DNA of 64,000 nucleotides from an uncultured Eubacterium sp. (GTDB lineage Bacteria > Bacillota > Clostridia > Lachnospirales > Lachnospiraceae): positions 7,970-71,969 of the forward strand of contig URQO01000003.1 of NCBI GenBank assembly GCA_900550135.1. The letters run 5' to 3'. This document shows, in pieces, positions 53,424-62,204 of this stretch (position 1 is its first letter; every line of letters begins with the position of its first letter). The translations under genes were made by a program, and so were the position numbers. Under the pieces are notes generated by a model. The model was not told the DNA's origin. It saw only the letters and a list, made by a program, of their open reading frames with translations, and ran no database searches.

Positions 53424-54089
53424 CTATTTATAATTCATTATTGTATTTAACAGCATGCTACTATCTGACCAGTTATTAATGTAAATATCTGAAACTTTCT
53501 TTAACTGTTCCTGACAGTTAGCACTGGATTGGTCGTATATGCCAACAGTTTTTATGCCTATTTTTTTTGCTGTTTCAAGAGAATATGATGCATCCTCAAA
53601 CATCCATGTATTTTCAAAAGATGTGTGCATTTTTTCCATGGCTCTTATAAATATGTCAGGATGATTTTTTCCCTTTCCTACTTCAGTTGTAGTAAAAATA
53701 TCATCAAAATATTTGTATAAATCAAGCCTTTTTAACGCTGCCTCTATCATAGGTCTGTCTGTAGATGTAGCAATAGTCATTGGAATATTTTGCTTATGTG
53801 CAAGTATGATAAACTCTTTTATACCAGATTTTAACTGTGCCTTATTTTTATAATAATCATACACAGTATCATTTATACCTTCACATATCTGCTCTATAGT
53901 CAAGTTCATATGATATTTATTTTTAAGGTAATTTGCTCCCTCAATCATAGTCATGTCAAACAACACTTCTCCAATATTTTCATCAGTTTCAATGCCCAAA
54001 CTGTTTAGATATAAATTTCCTGCATCCATCCAAATAGACATGGAATCAAGAATCGTTCCGTCTACATCAAAGATAAAACCTACTGCCAT
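53424..54089 (-). CDS. HAD-superfamily phosphatase (beta-phosphoglucomutase-like) in the thiamine cluster
   Basis: The 221-aa protein has motif I DVDGTILDS (residues ~8-16), motif II Thr/Ser in IATSTDRP, motif III Lys in GKGKNHPD, and motif IV MFEDASYSLETAKKIG. The cap is of the alpha-helical type. It follows cytX after 105 bp on the same strand and before the terminator, so it likely belongs to the TPP-controlled unit. No thiamine-phosphate kinase (thiL) is seen here. A role as a phosphatase of thiamine or hydroxymethylpyrimidine phosphates is an inference from position only; a general sugar-phosphate phosphatase is possible. Confidence 0.85.
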   Translation of the reverse strand: MAVGFIFDVDGTILDSMSIWMDAGNLYLNSLGIETDENIGEVLFDMTMIEGANYLKNKYHMNLTIEQICEGINDTVYDYYKNKAQLKSGIKEFIILAHKQNIPMTIATSTDRPMIEAALKRLDLYKYFDDIFTTTEVGKGKNHPDIFIRAMEKMHTSFENTWMFEDASYSLETAKKIGIKTVGIYDQSSANCQEQLKKVSDIYINNWSDSSMLLNTIMNYK

Positions 54090-54194
54090 TTTCTCTCCTA
54101 TTTCTTCAACAACTTTATTTTTTACATTAGCATAATTTATGCATTATTATTTTATAAACATAATTATTTAACGCTACTTCTCATTAAACAGGCT

Positions 54195-55376
54195 CTATTC
54201 AACATTACCCTTTACTTTAACAATTTGATTTGCAATTACACAAACAATAATTGTAATAACCATATCAGGTAATGTATTACCAACAATAATATCCACTGTC
54301 ATTAAATATCTATACAATGCAAAACCTATTACCCAGATTATAACGTTGACAATTTCAACATTTTTGTCATCACTGTTTTTCTTAAGAATAAAGAAATCTG
54401 CAATCTGAATTGCAATCATTGGTGCAAACACAGAGCCTATCAAATATAGGAAATCTGTAATGTCATCCATTGGATAAACTATGGCTGCAATTGTTCCAAT
54501 AATGGTAACTACAATAGCCATGTATTTTCCTTTGATTTTGTGTGAAATAGTTTCACTTGAAATACCTGCTGAATATGCGTCCAAATATGTAGTTGTAACT
54601 GTAGAAAATACGATAATCAAAAGTCCTGCAATACCAAGACCTGCTTTTAACATAATCTGATCAATGCCCGCATTCTGTGTAAAGATTGCTGCGCCCATAC
54701 CGATAATGTACATCCAACAACTTACAAGACCATACACAATGGCACTGGCTGCTGTTGCTTTTACAGGTTTTTCGGCCTCTCTTGTATAATCACTAATAAG
54801 TGGCAACCATGAAAGTGGCATTGCAACGGCAAGCTCTACTGCTGCCCCAAATGTCAATCCATCTGCTGCTACCTTTGTCATTGTATGATTATCAATAAAC
54901 ACAACCTTGCACAAAATAATTGTTAAAATAAACAAAGCTGTCATCGCAACAACATTTATTTTTTCAATGTTACTTATTCCAATAATAATCCACAAAATAA
55001 TAAGTGCGCCTATAACTATACACCATACCCATTTTCCTGTGTTCCATATTCCATCGGCTGATATTGCACCATCATATATCATAATGGCCGTCCAACCTGC
55101 AAGCTGTACTACGTTTAATATAGAAAATATTATACTGCCTTTTTGTCCAAAACTGATTTTTACAGTTTCCATTGCACTTTTCTTTGTTTTTGCACCAATG
55201 ATACCTGCCAAAAACAACAAAGTACAACCAATAATATGTCCCACTATTGTTGCCAAAATTCCCTTTGTAAGACCAAGGGTTGCTAAATATGTTCCTGTTA
55301 CTATTTCTGCAATTGATACTCCTGCACCAAACCAGATCAAACTGTTACTAAATACTGATGTTCCTTTTTTTTCCAT
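54195..55376 (-). CDS. cytX: NCS1-family permease CytX, likely hydroxymethylpyrimidine importer
   Basis: The 393-aa protein has about 11-12 helices. The N-terminal phrase NSLIWFGAGVSIAEIVTGTYLA and the later PLSWLPLISDYTREAE are typical of the CytX subgroup of cytosine/purine permeases. CytX members are regularly under TPP riboswitches and carry the thiamine precursor HMP. It lies 20 bp after thiD. Its position strongly supports pyrimidine-precursor uptake for thiamine salvage. Confidence 0.9.
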   Translation of the reverse strand: MEKKGTSVFSNSLIWFGAGVSIAEIVTGTYLATLGLTKGILATIVGHIIGCTLLFLAGIIGAKTKKSAMETVKISFGQKGSIIFSILNVVQLAGWTAIMIYDGAISADGIWNTGKWVWCIVIGALIILWIIIGISNIEKINVVAMTALFILTIILCKVVFIDNHTMTKVAADGLTFGAAVELAVAMPLSWLPLISDYTREAEKPVKATAASAIVYGLVSCWMYIIGMGAAIFTQNAGIDQIMLKAGLGIAGLLIIVFSTVTTTYLDAYSAGISSETISHKIKGKYMAIVVTIIGTIAAIVYPMDDITDFLYLIGSVFAPMIAIQIADFFILKKNSDDKNVEIVNVIIWVIGFALYRYLMTVDIIVGNTLPDMVITIIVCVIANQIVKVKGNVE

Positions 55377-55396
55377 TTATCCGTCCTCTTTCCTTT

Positions 55397-56188
55397 TTAA
55401 TATTCGCCTTTAATTGCAAATGCGTGATTCATTGGACCACTGCCCTTTCCCAAATCAAGCATTGCCGAAAGTGCTCCTGAAATATATGCTTTTGCCTTTT
55501 CTACTGATTCATTTAAGTCTCTTCCTTTTGCAAGGTTTGAGGCAATGGCACTGGAAAGAGTGCATCCTGTTCCATGAGTATTTGGATTGTCTATTCTTTT
55601 TCCGTAAAACCAGTGATATGTTCCATTGCTATATAGCAAATCGTTTGCGTCATTTATACTATGCCCACCTTTGCACAATACAGCACAATTATACTTTTCG
55701 CTGATGTATGCTGCTGCCTTTATCATGTCTTCTTCATTGCTTATAGTCATTTCTGACAATACTTCTGCTTCCGGAATATTTGGTGTAATCACTGTTGCCA
55801 GTGGTATGAGGTCTTCTTTTAATGTGGCAATAGCGTCATCGCTAATTAATTTTGCTCCACTTGTTGCCACCATTACCGGGTCCAATACAATATTTTTTCC
55901 ATTGTACTTTTTAAGATTTACAGCTATTGTTTTGATTAATTCACTTGATGATACCATACCAATTTTAATGGCATCTGGTTTAATATCCTCAAAAATAGCT
56001 GTAAGCTGTGCCTCTAAAAACTCAGGGCTTACTTCATAAATGTCTGATACGCCGGTAGTATTTTGAGCAGTTAAAGCTGTAATGGCACTCATGGCATAAA
56101 CTCCATTTGCTGTCATTGTCTTTATATCTGCTTGTATTCCGGCGCCTCCACAAGAATCACTTCCTGCAATTGTTAATGCTGTGTTCAT
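55397..56188 (-). CDS. thiD: Hydroxymethylpyrimidine (phosphate) kinase ThiD
   Basis: The 263-aa protein is a ribokinase-fold kinase. TIAGSDSCGGAGIQADIKTM (residues ~6-25) is the ThiD signature; VLDPVMVATSG and NTHGTGCTLSSAIASNLAKG (anion hole and catalytic Asp/Cys region) are present. It phosphorylates HMP and HMP-P to HMP-PP. AAGGAGAAAAAA precedes the start. The gap of 173 bp to thiE contains a hairpin. Confidence 0.95.
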   Translation of the reverse strand: MNTALTIAGSDSCGGAGIQADIKTMTANGVYAMSAITALTAQNTTGVSDIYEVSPEFLEAQLTAIFEDIKPDAIKIGMVSSSELIKTIAVNLKKYNGKNIVLDPVMVATSGAKLISDDAIATLKEDLIPLATVITPNIPEAEVLSEMTISNEEDMIKAAAYISEKYNCAVLCKGGHSINDANDLLYSNGTYHWFYGKRIDNPNTHGTGCTLSSAIASNLAKGRDLNESVEKAKAYISGALSAMLDLGKGSGPMNHAFAIKGEY

Positions 56189-56243
56189 GTTTTTTCTCCT
56201 TTTCTATGTGGTCAATAGTTTATCTATTGTTTTATATGGCGAC

Positions 56244-56283
56244 AAAAAGTGGTGCCCCCGATTTGCCGCCTTGTTCACTTTTT
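56244..56283 (-). terminator. Possible internal terminator between thiE and thiD
   Basis: AAAAAGTG (56244-56251) and CACTTTTT (56276-56283) enclose a GC-rich loop. It could reduce expression of thiD-cytX-HAD relative to thiM-thiE. Confidence 0.4.
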
Positions 56284-56361
56284 AATATTTATTGCTACAG
56301 TTTTTACAATTTATTTCTGTAATTGTTTATCTTAATGCTACAATTGTTTTTGTTTTACCAT

Positions 56362-57009
56362 TTATTTTACTGCTGCAATTGTTTTTTCTTTCAATTCCTT
56401 TGTAGCCGCTTCAATGTCCTTTTGTGCGAATATTGCACTAATTACTGCAATACCGCAGATTCCACTGTCAGCCAAATCCTTTATGTTGTCCTTTGTAATG
56501 CCACCAATGGCAATCACAGGAATGCTAACTGCCTGACAAATTGCTTTTAATGTGTCGTAAGATACATCTTCTGCATCATCTTTTGAACCTGTAGGAAATA
56601 CTGCTCCTACTCCCAGATAATCTGCTCCATGTTTTTCGGCAAGAATAGCCTGGTCTACTGTCTGCGCAGACACACCGATAATCTTGTCATCTCCAAGCTT
56701 TGCCCTAACATCTCCGGCTTCCATGTCGCTTTGTCCTACATGAACTCCATCTGCATCCATTTCTAAAGCAATGTCAACATTGTCATTTATTACAAATGGT
56801 ACATTGTATTTTTTACACAATTCTTTTATTTCAATTGCTTCATGTAAAAAACTTTCTTCATCAAGTTTTTTTTCTCTAAGCTGTATAAATGTTGCTCCAC
56901 CCTTTAGTGTTTTTTCAACCTGCTGATAAAGTGTTTCGCCATTTAGCCATGCCCTGTCAGTTACTGCATAAAGCAATAATTCATCAGGTGTTGTGTTACT
57001 TGATTTCAT
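56362..57009 (-). CDS. thiE: Thiamine-phosphate synthase ThiE
   Basis: The 215-aa TIM-barrel protein starts at 57009 (MKSSNT), after AAGGAGC; a long upstream extension in frame overlaps thiM and is not used. LYAVTDRAWLNG, GGATFIQLREKKLDEESF, NDNVDIALEMDADGVHVGQSD and GVGAVFPTGSKDDA match the HMP-PP and thiazole-phosphate binding loops. The gene overlaps the thiM stop by 14 nt. It joins the two halves of thiamine. Confidence 0.95.
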   Translation of the reverse strand: MKSSNTTPDELLLYAVTDRAWLNGETLYQQVEKTLKGGATFIQLREKKLDEESFLHEAIEIKELCKKYNVPFVINDNVDIALEMDADGVHVGQSDMEAGDVRAKLGDDKIIGVSAQTVDQAILAEKHGADYLGVGAVFPTGSKDDAEDVSYDTLKAICQAVSIPVIAIGGITKDNIKDLADSGICGIAVISAIFAQKDIEAATKELKEKTIAAVK

Positions 57010-57817
57010 ATTTTGCTCCTTTTTCCAATGTATATCCATCCATGTTGTAGATAGCATCGATAATTCTGTTTCTGTATGTTGAATTTCCGTCGCCTTCCTG
57101 CATTCTTTCAAATCCAATTTCTCCTGCAAGCCCCATTGTACATACTGCTGCAGCTGCTGCTTCCAATTTGTTTTCTTTGTTTGCCACAACAAATGCTGTC
57201 ATCATTCCTGAAAGCTGGCAACCTGTTCCTGTAATAGAACTCATTTCAGGTCTGCCGTTTCTGATAACATAGCACTTTTCACTGTCACAAACCAAATCGA
57301 TAGCTCCTGTTACAGCTATAATGCTACCTGTTGCCTTTGAAAATGCCTTTAATTTTGCAATTGTTTCATCAAGATTTTCATCTGTTACTCTGTCAGCCAC
57401 ATCGGCATCGACACCCTTTGTGCTTCCACTTCCTACCATCAATGTTTTAATTTCGGAAATGTTGCCTCTAATTACATCAAAGTCAACCTGCTCAATTAAT
57501 TTGTTTGCAGTGTCTGTTCTTAACTTACTTGCACCTGCTCCAACAGGGTCTAATAAAACCACATGTCCAAGACTGTTTGCCTTTTTTCCTGCTGCAAACA
57601 TTGAAGGGATTGTGTTTTTGTTAAGTGTACCGATATTAATATTAAGTCCACCGCATATTGATGTAATATCTTCTACATCATCTATATCGTCAGACATAAT
57701 AGGGCTTCCCCCACATGCTAATAATACGTTTGCCACGTCATTTACAGTTACATAATTGGTAATGTTGTGTACCAATGGTACATTTTTTCTTACATTTTCA
57801 AAACATTCTTTTAACAT
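56996..57817 (-). CDS. thiM: Hydroxyethylthiazole kinase ThiM
   Basis: The 273-aa protein starts at 57817 (MLKECFEN), after GGAGGAACAC; the in-frame extension upstream runs into the riboswitch terminator. VPLVHNITNYVTVNDVANVLLACGGSPIM is the ThiM signature; LDPVGAGASKLR and SSITGTGCQLSGMMTAF are the ATP and catalytic loops. It salvages thiazole alcohol. As the first gene after the TPP riboswitch, it shows that this is a salvage unit, not de novo thiazole synthesis. Confidence 0.95.
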   Translation of the reverse strand: MLKECFENVRKNVPLVHNITNYVTVNDVANVLLACGGSPIMSDDIDDVEDITSICGGLNINIGTLNKNTIPSMFAAGKKANSLGHVVLLDPVGAGASKLRTDTANKLIEQVDFDVIRGNISEIKTLMVGSGSTKGVDADVADRVTDENLDETIAKLKAFSKATGSIIAVTGAIDLVCDSEKCYVIRNGRPEMSSITGTGCQLSGMMTAFVVANKENKLEAAAAAVCTMGLAGEIGFERMQEGDGNSTYRNRIIDAIYNMDGYTLEKGAKYEIK

Positions 57818-57836
57818 TTGTGTTCCTCCTAATACA

Positions 57837-57870
57837 TAAAAAACGGACAAACCTAATCTGGTCTGTCCGT
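57837..57870 (-). terminator. Expression-platform terminator of the TPP riboswitch
   Basis: ACGGACAgacc and the opposite TGTCCGTTTTTT (57870-57837 on the minus strand) form the off-state hairpin directly before the thiM ribosome site. Confidence 0.8.
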
Positions 57871-57879
57871 AATAAATCA

Positions 57880-57972
57880 CTTTGCTTTCCTACGTTGGCA
57901 TTATCCAAATCAGGTTTAAGGGTCGAAGTTGATGACTTCCTCTCAGCCTGCCTACAAGCTCCCCTGCGTTTA
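57880..57972 (-). ncRNA. TPP riboswitch (THI element)
   Basis: Read on the minus strand it has the conserved blocks AGGGGAGC, GGCTGAGAGG, GACCCTT, AACCTGATTTGGATAATGCC and AACGTAGGAAAG in the right order. TPP binding should favour the terminator that follows and shut off thiM-thiE-(thiD-cytX-HAD). Confidence 0.95.
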
Positions 57973-58047
57973 AATTGTTCCGTATTATTGTAAGACTAAT
58001 TCTGTCATAATTCAAGAGTAGATTGAAAATAACTGCTTTTTGACATT

Positions 58048-61000
58048 TTAAACCTTAAACTTTCTCGCCTTACTCCATCTACCTTTTGTTATTCCGGATA
58101 TTGCTCTCACTCTTACATAATATCTTTTTCTAACACGTAATTTTCTTAACAGATATGTATTCTTTCCTGTACGTTTTGTTCTTACGTTTTTCTTAAATTT
58201 TCTGTCAGTTGAATACTGTATCTGATATATTTTAGCCTTACTTACCTTTTTAAAAGTAATTCTAACTTTTCTATTTTTAAGTTTTTTTACTTTTAGAATT
58301 TTTGTTTGCTTTAAACTCTTTTTATTTGCACCAGCAACACGAGTTGTAGTTTTTCTGTTAGTTGTTGGTTCATTTTCCTTTGTTACAATCTGTCCAAAAG
58401 TTGTAGTTGGTTCTTTTTCTGATGTTGTTTCGTCAGTTGTTTGATTTTCTACAGTAGTTTCTGATGTTGTATTTTCTGTAGTCAATATTTCAGTTGTGGG
58501 TTCTACTGTGACAGTTGCCTCAGTTTGTTTCTCAGTTGTTGGTTCTAATGTAGTTGTCACTTCCGTTGTTGGCTTTGGTGTTGTTGTCACTGCTGTGGTT
58601 GGTGCTTCTGTTGTTGGCTCTGATGTTGTTGTCACTTCCGCTGTGGTTGGTGCTTTTGTTGTAGGCACTTCAGTTGTGGTTGGTGCTTCCGTTGTAGGCA
58701 CTTCTATAGTTGGATTCTCCACTTTGTTCTCCAATTTTGTGTATACCTTTATTCTTCCTACATAATTTTTAAGTTGTGTCCATCCACTACCGTTGTTTAT
58801 ATATGACATTTCCCTGCCATTTTTATATGAAGTCATTATTTTGGCGTCGCCCTTTTCATTTGAAACACTTACTATTGCAGAGAACCATTGGTCTTTTTCG
58901 ATTTTTACCGGCTGATTCAGTTCTATTGTTACATATCCGCTATTTTCAAAATATGCCGTTGTAGTATTTGCCAGATAACCACCTGAAACTGGTACATTTT
59001 CTTGTCCACCATAAGGATAATCTACATTTTTGTATATCTCCACTTTAGCGGTTACATTTTCACCACCAATAGCCACATTTACTGCTTTTATATATTCGTC
59101 TTTTAGATTATCAGATTTTTTTGCTTTAAATACATTTGCCACTGACTTATCTTTTCTTAATGGGAAATCGTCCATGCTTCCATCATAGTAATAATTAAAA
59201 TCATACTTATCCTTTGGTGCAAATGAAAATGCATAAGAACAACTGCTTGTATTGTCATATGACAGCCAAAAATACTCCAATGATTTGTAACTGTTTTTTA
59301 CAAGCCAACCACCATTTTTGGTAGCACCATTTGGTACAAATTTGTCTGATGGAATATTGTCATCCCATCCAACGATTGTGCATGCATGGGGAGAAATTGT
59401 ACTGCTATGTTCATTCTTTGGATTGTAGTATAACGTTTCTCTTGCATTATTGTACTGAAATGTTACTGCCCCATATTTTGCTATGGCTTTTTTTATTGAC
59501 CTAATGTATTCTTCCGGATTTGATTTGTTTTCAGGTATATAAATTGCATTTTCAAATCTATATGACGGATTATCATATGGGTTTGTGGTAACCACATTAC
59601 CCGATACCGGTGCCCACCACATTGAATATAACTTGGCAATTTTTAGCGGGTCTCCTGACTGCATCAAATAATTTACTGATTGCCAGTCTCCATCTGTATT
59701 TCCCAATGGATCGCTTTCTCTCTTAAAAACCCTATAAGCTGCCGCCATCGGATTTAATGATAGTGTATCTTTTGTTACTGTAGAATCAATTCCACTTTTC
59801 AAAATGGATGATTCTGCTGCTGCAATGCTTGAATATGCCCAACACAAATTGGTATCTCCCTGATCTTTTACAGGTGTTACTATGCCATCGTCCCTTCCAT
59901 CATATTTTTCCCTGTCTGATATCTCTTTAGTTTCAGTCTGTTGATCTTCAAAATCACCTTCTATTTTAAATGTTAATTGATTATCAGTTATGTTTGTGAC
60001 TTCAATATACATATCATCAGTTATTTCCAAGCTCTGATTCAGCTTTAATGGTGCGTCAGATTTTGTTGCATATGTGCCACCTAATGTTTCATAATTCCAC
60101 TTTCCTGCAACGCATCCCATATTGTTTGGGAATTTTGTGTCTTTGTCCACCAAATAGCAAACAAGTCCTGAACCAATTGTCAATCCTTTTAGCTTCGTTC
60201 CTTCTGTTTTATACAATTCTTTTGACTGACAATCATACTTATTACCACCTGTTCCAAAATTTCTATATTCTAAGTACAGTGTTTTATCGGTTCCTTTTAA
60301 ATTTAATTTGTATCCGACTATCTGTGAATCTCCTCTAGTCGATGCTTCCTTTAAGGTATACTGTCCATTTTGATAAATTGTTTTAACATTGTCAGATGTA
60401 AGCCACCCCTTTGCTTCTCTTTCTTTTACAGATATAAACTGTGGCACAGGTGATGTATGCTTTGCCATTGCAGACATATAATATACCGGCGAACTATTTG
60501 AGCTATTGTACAAATCCTTAAATCCTAAAATGTGCCCCATTTCATGAGTCGCCACTGCCATAGGCAAAATCACGTTTTCCCGATTATCCTTGTATAAATA
60601 ATTATAAGAATTTGTCACCTGTACATAGTTTTTACTTGTAATTGTTTTTCCATCTGCATTTATTTTTACGTAATCTGCATAATCCTTATAATTCCATAAA
60701 GGGGAGGACCAACCCACAGAAATACTCTGAGTTGTATTTTTGTAAATAATGGTGATTGCATCAATTGCCCCATCGTTGTTTTTATCAAGTTCAGAAAAGT
60801 TGTACTTTTTTGTACCATCATAATTTGTAATCACATTGCCCGCTAATATAGCTCTGTTTATAGCTTCAGACCAGTCTGTTTTTAGTTCGTACATACGCTG
60901 TGATTTTTCGCCATTGTCCGTATAGCCTTCAGGATTTTCATCGCTGTATTCAGCATAGTAACCTCTTGGATGTGACAATTGTATAGAACCACCCTTGTCG

Positions 61001-61305
61001 AATAAATACACACTATTCATATGTAACTTTCCATTTGAAGCAGTTTCATAATAATCTGAAACATTAAAATCTGCATTGTTGTAAGAATTGTCTGTGATTT
61101 TTCTAACAGAATTTCCACTGTATTCATTGTCTACAAACTCATCTTCGTCTGAAAACCTTGCAAACACAATAAGGTTTGTAAAATTACATTCTCCTTCTAA
61201 ACTCTGTAAATTCAAACCTGCATAGTTTTCACCATATATTGTTCCATTTGGAATCATGGAAAGGGCCAATATAATCACCATACATAAACTTATTATTTTC
61301 TTCAT
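58048..61305 (-). CDS. Secreted dual protease: M6-type metalloprotease plus C1-type cysteine protease
   Basis: The 1085-aa protein has a signal peptide at residues 1-~25 (ISLCMVIILALSMIPNGTIYG). An M6-like metalloprotease domain spans ~40-330 with the zinc motif HEMGHILGFKD (His254, Glu255, His258, Asp264), followed by a beta-rich region. A papain-like (C1) domain spans ~465-695 with Gln482 and Cys488 (VKDQGDTNLCWAYSS), His640 (SPHACTIVGWDDN) and Asn671 (GGWLVKNSYKS). A beta domain follows at ~700-860. A Thr/Pro/Glu-rich linker (~864-992) and a Lys/Arg-rich FN3-like C-terminal domain (~998-1085) complete it. Both catalytic sets are complete. It is probably exported and held at the surface by the linker and the last domain. 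It is monocistronic. Confidence 0.93.
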   Translation of the reverse strand: MKKIISLCMVIILALSMIPNGTIYGENYAGLNLQSLEGECNFTNLIVFARFSDEDEFVDNEYSGNSVRKITDNSYNNADFNVSDYYETASNGKLHMNSVYLFDKGGSIQLSHPRGYYAEYSDENPEGYTDNGEKSQRMYELKTDWSEAINRAILAGNVITNYDGTKKYNFSELDKNNDGAIDAITIIYKNTTQSISVGWSSPLWNYKDYADYVKINADGKTITSKNYVQVTNSYNYLYKDNRENVILPMAVATHEMGHILGFKDLYNSSNSSPVYYMSAMAKHTSPVPQFISVKEREAKGWLTSDNVKTIYQNGQYTLKEASTRGDSQIVGYKLNLKGTDKTLYLEYRNFGTGGNKYDCQSKELYKTEGTKLKGLTIGSGLVCYLVDKDTKFPNNMGCVAGKWNYETLGGTYATKSDAPLKLNQSLEITDDMYIEVTNITDNQLTFKIEGDFEDQQTETKEISDREKYDGRDDGIVTPVKDQGDTNLCWAYSSIAAAESSILKSGIDSTVTKDTLSLNPMAAAYRVFKRESDPLGNTDGDWQSVNYLMQSGDPLKIAKLYSMWWAPVSGNVVTTNPYDNPSYRFENAIYIPENKSNPEEYIRSIKKAIAKYGAVTFQYNNARETLYYNPKNEHSSTISPHACTIVGWDDNIPSDKFVPNGATKNGGWLVKNSYKSLEYFWLSYDNTSSCSYAFSFAPKDKYDFNYYYDGSMDDFPLRKDKSVANVFKAKKSDNLKDEYIKAVNVAIGGENVTAKVEIYKNVDYPYGGQENVPVSGGYLANTTTAYFENSGYVTIELNQPVKIEKDQWFSAIVSVSNEKGDAKIMTSYKNGREMSYINNGSGWTQLKNYVGRIKVYTKLENKVENPTIEVPTTEAPTTTEVPTTKAPTTAEVTTTSEPTTEAPTTAVTTTPKPTTEVTTTLEPTTEKQTEATVTVEPTTEILTTENTTSETTVENQTTDETTSEKEPTTTFGQIVTKENEPTTNRKTTTRVAGANKKSLKQTKILKVKKLKNRKVRITFKKVSKAKIYQIQYSTDRKFKKNVRTKRTGKNTYLLRKLRVRKRYYVRVRAISGITKGRWSKARKFKV
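58490..58720 (-). repeat. Degenerate tandem repeat coding the Thr-rich linker
   Basis: Imperfect copies of a TTEAPTT / EVPTT-type unit are repeated for ~130 residues of the dual protease. The plus strand shows GTTGTTGG-like words. Length may vary between strains. Confidence 0.75.
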
Positions 61306-61474
61306 AAAAACTCCTATTTTTTGTTAAAATTCTACCGTTTCTTTAATAGTAACATTATTATATTATATTGTGATAATTTAAACAACGTTTTATAACTACA
61401 ATAGAATATATTTTTTGTTGCCACTCTCCTTGTTTTTAGAAAAATCAAAACTTGGAAAGTATATTGTAAACATA

Positions 61475-61512
61475 AAAAGCTCTCAGGCTTTTTGCACCTG
61501 AGAGTTTTTTTG
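61475..61512. terminator. Terminator after hsp20
   Basis: CTCTCAGG and CCTGAGAG arms (loop of 9 nt) are flanked by AAAAAG on one side and seven T on the other, so it can work on both strands. It lies 36 bp after the hsp20 stop. Confidence 0.85.
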
Positions 61513-61547
61513 CATTTATACTAGTTTTTTACTTTCCTTCATGGAAT

Positions 61548-62015
61548 TTATTCAATTGCTATATAATTGTGTTTTTCCTCTATCTGTTTGTTCTCCTTTG
61601 GAACTGTAAAGGATAAAATACCATTTTCATATTTTGGATGAACATCCTTTTCTGTTACCTGATCGCCAACATAAAAACTTCTTGTAAGACTTCCGGCATA
61701 ACGTTCACGTCTAACATATTTACCTTTCTTGTCTTTTTCGTCTTTGTCTAAACCTTTTGATGCGTTGATTGTCAATACACCATTTTCAAGTTTCATCTTT
61801 ATTTCATCTTTTTTGAATCCCGGAAGATCCATATCAATTTCATAACCACTATCAGTCTCCTTAACATCCGTCTTCATTAAGTTCTTGGCATGTTTGCCAT
61901 ACAGCTTCTTGTCAACATCCTGAAATTCAGGAAACTCCGGAAACTGAAATCCTCTTGAAAAATCATCCATAAAGTCGTCAAATAAACTTTCTCCAAAAAT
62001 ACTAGGCATCATCAT
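61548..62015 (-). CDS. hsp20: Small heat-shock protein Hsp20 (alpha-crystallin family)
   Basis: In this 155-aa protein the alpha-crystallin domain occupies residues ~47-150 (KTDVKETDSGYEIDMDLPGFKKDEIKMKLENGVLTI, then SFTVP near the C-terminus). The N-terminal arm contains MMMPSIFGESLFDDFMDDF, typical of Firmicute Hsp20. AAGGAGAGATGACTT precedes the start. It is an ATP-independent cytosolic holdase chaperone. Its promoter carries a CIRCE element, so it is in the HrcA regulon. Confidence 0.95.
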   Translation of the reverse strand: MMMPSIFGESLFDDFMDDFSRGFQFPEFPEFQDVDKKLYGKHAKNLMKTDVKETDSGYEIDMDLPGFKKDEIKMKLENGVLTINASKGLDKDEKDKKGKYVRRERYAGSLTRSFYVGDQVTEKDVHPKYENGILSFTVPKENKQIEEKHNYIAIE

Positions 62016-62062
62016 AAGTCATCTCTCCTTCCATATTACATAACTAACTTTTAATTTGTCAT

Positions 62063-62095
62063 GCGCTACGGCGTAGCGATTGTTGTGCGCCATCA
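62063..62095. repeat. Small palindrome in the hsp20 leader
   Basis: CGCTACGGCGTAGCG (starting ~62064) is a self-complementary GC-rich stem in an otherwise AT-rich leader. It is followed by GTTGTGCGC, a word also seen near 26654. It may be a dispersed intergenic repeat. Confidence 0.4.
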
Positions 62096-62153
62096 CGTTG
62101 AGACCTTTTGCCTTTCGGTATTTATTTTGTACCTTTTTTCTTTGTACAATTAT

Positions 62154-62196
62154 GTTATAGTCCTTTTTGTTAGCACTGTCAAGAGATAAGTGCTAA
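62154..62196 (-). promoter_or_regulatory. hsp20 promoter with CIRCE (HrcA operator)
   Basis: TTAGCACTG (62170-62178), 9-bp spacer, AAGTGCTAA (62188-62196) match the CIRCE consensus with one mismatch per arm. On the minus strand a perfect TTGACA (62182-62177) lies inside it and TATAAC (62159-62154) follows with 17-bp spacing. HrcA binding would cover the -35. Confidence 0.85.
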
Positions 62197-62204
62197 TTTT
62201 TTGA

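Noticed and set aside
54907..55413. 168-codon plus-strand frame
   Set aside because: Antisense to cytX, whose family match is clear; its hydrophobic composition mirrors the antisense of a membrane protein.
58496..58765. Val/Ser-rich 89-codon plus-strand frame
   Set aside because: It is the complement of the Thr-rich linker repeats of the dual protease.
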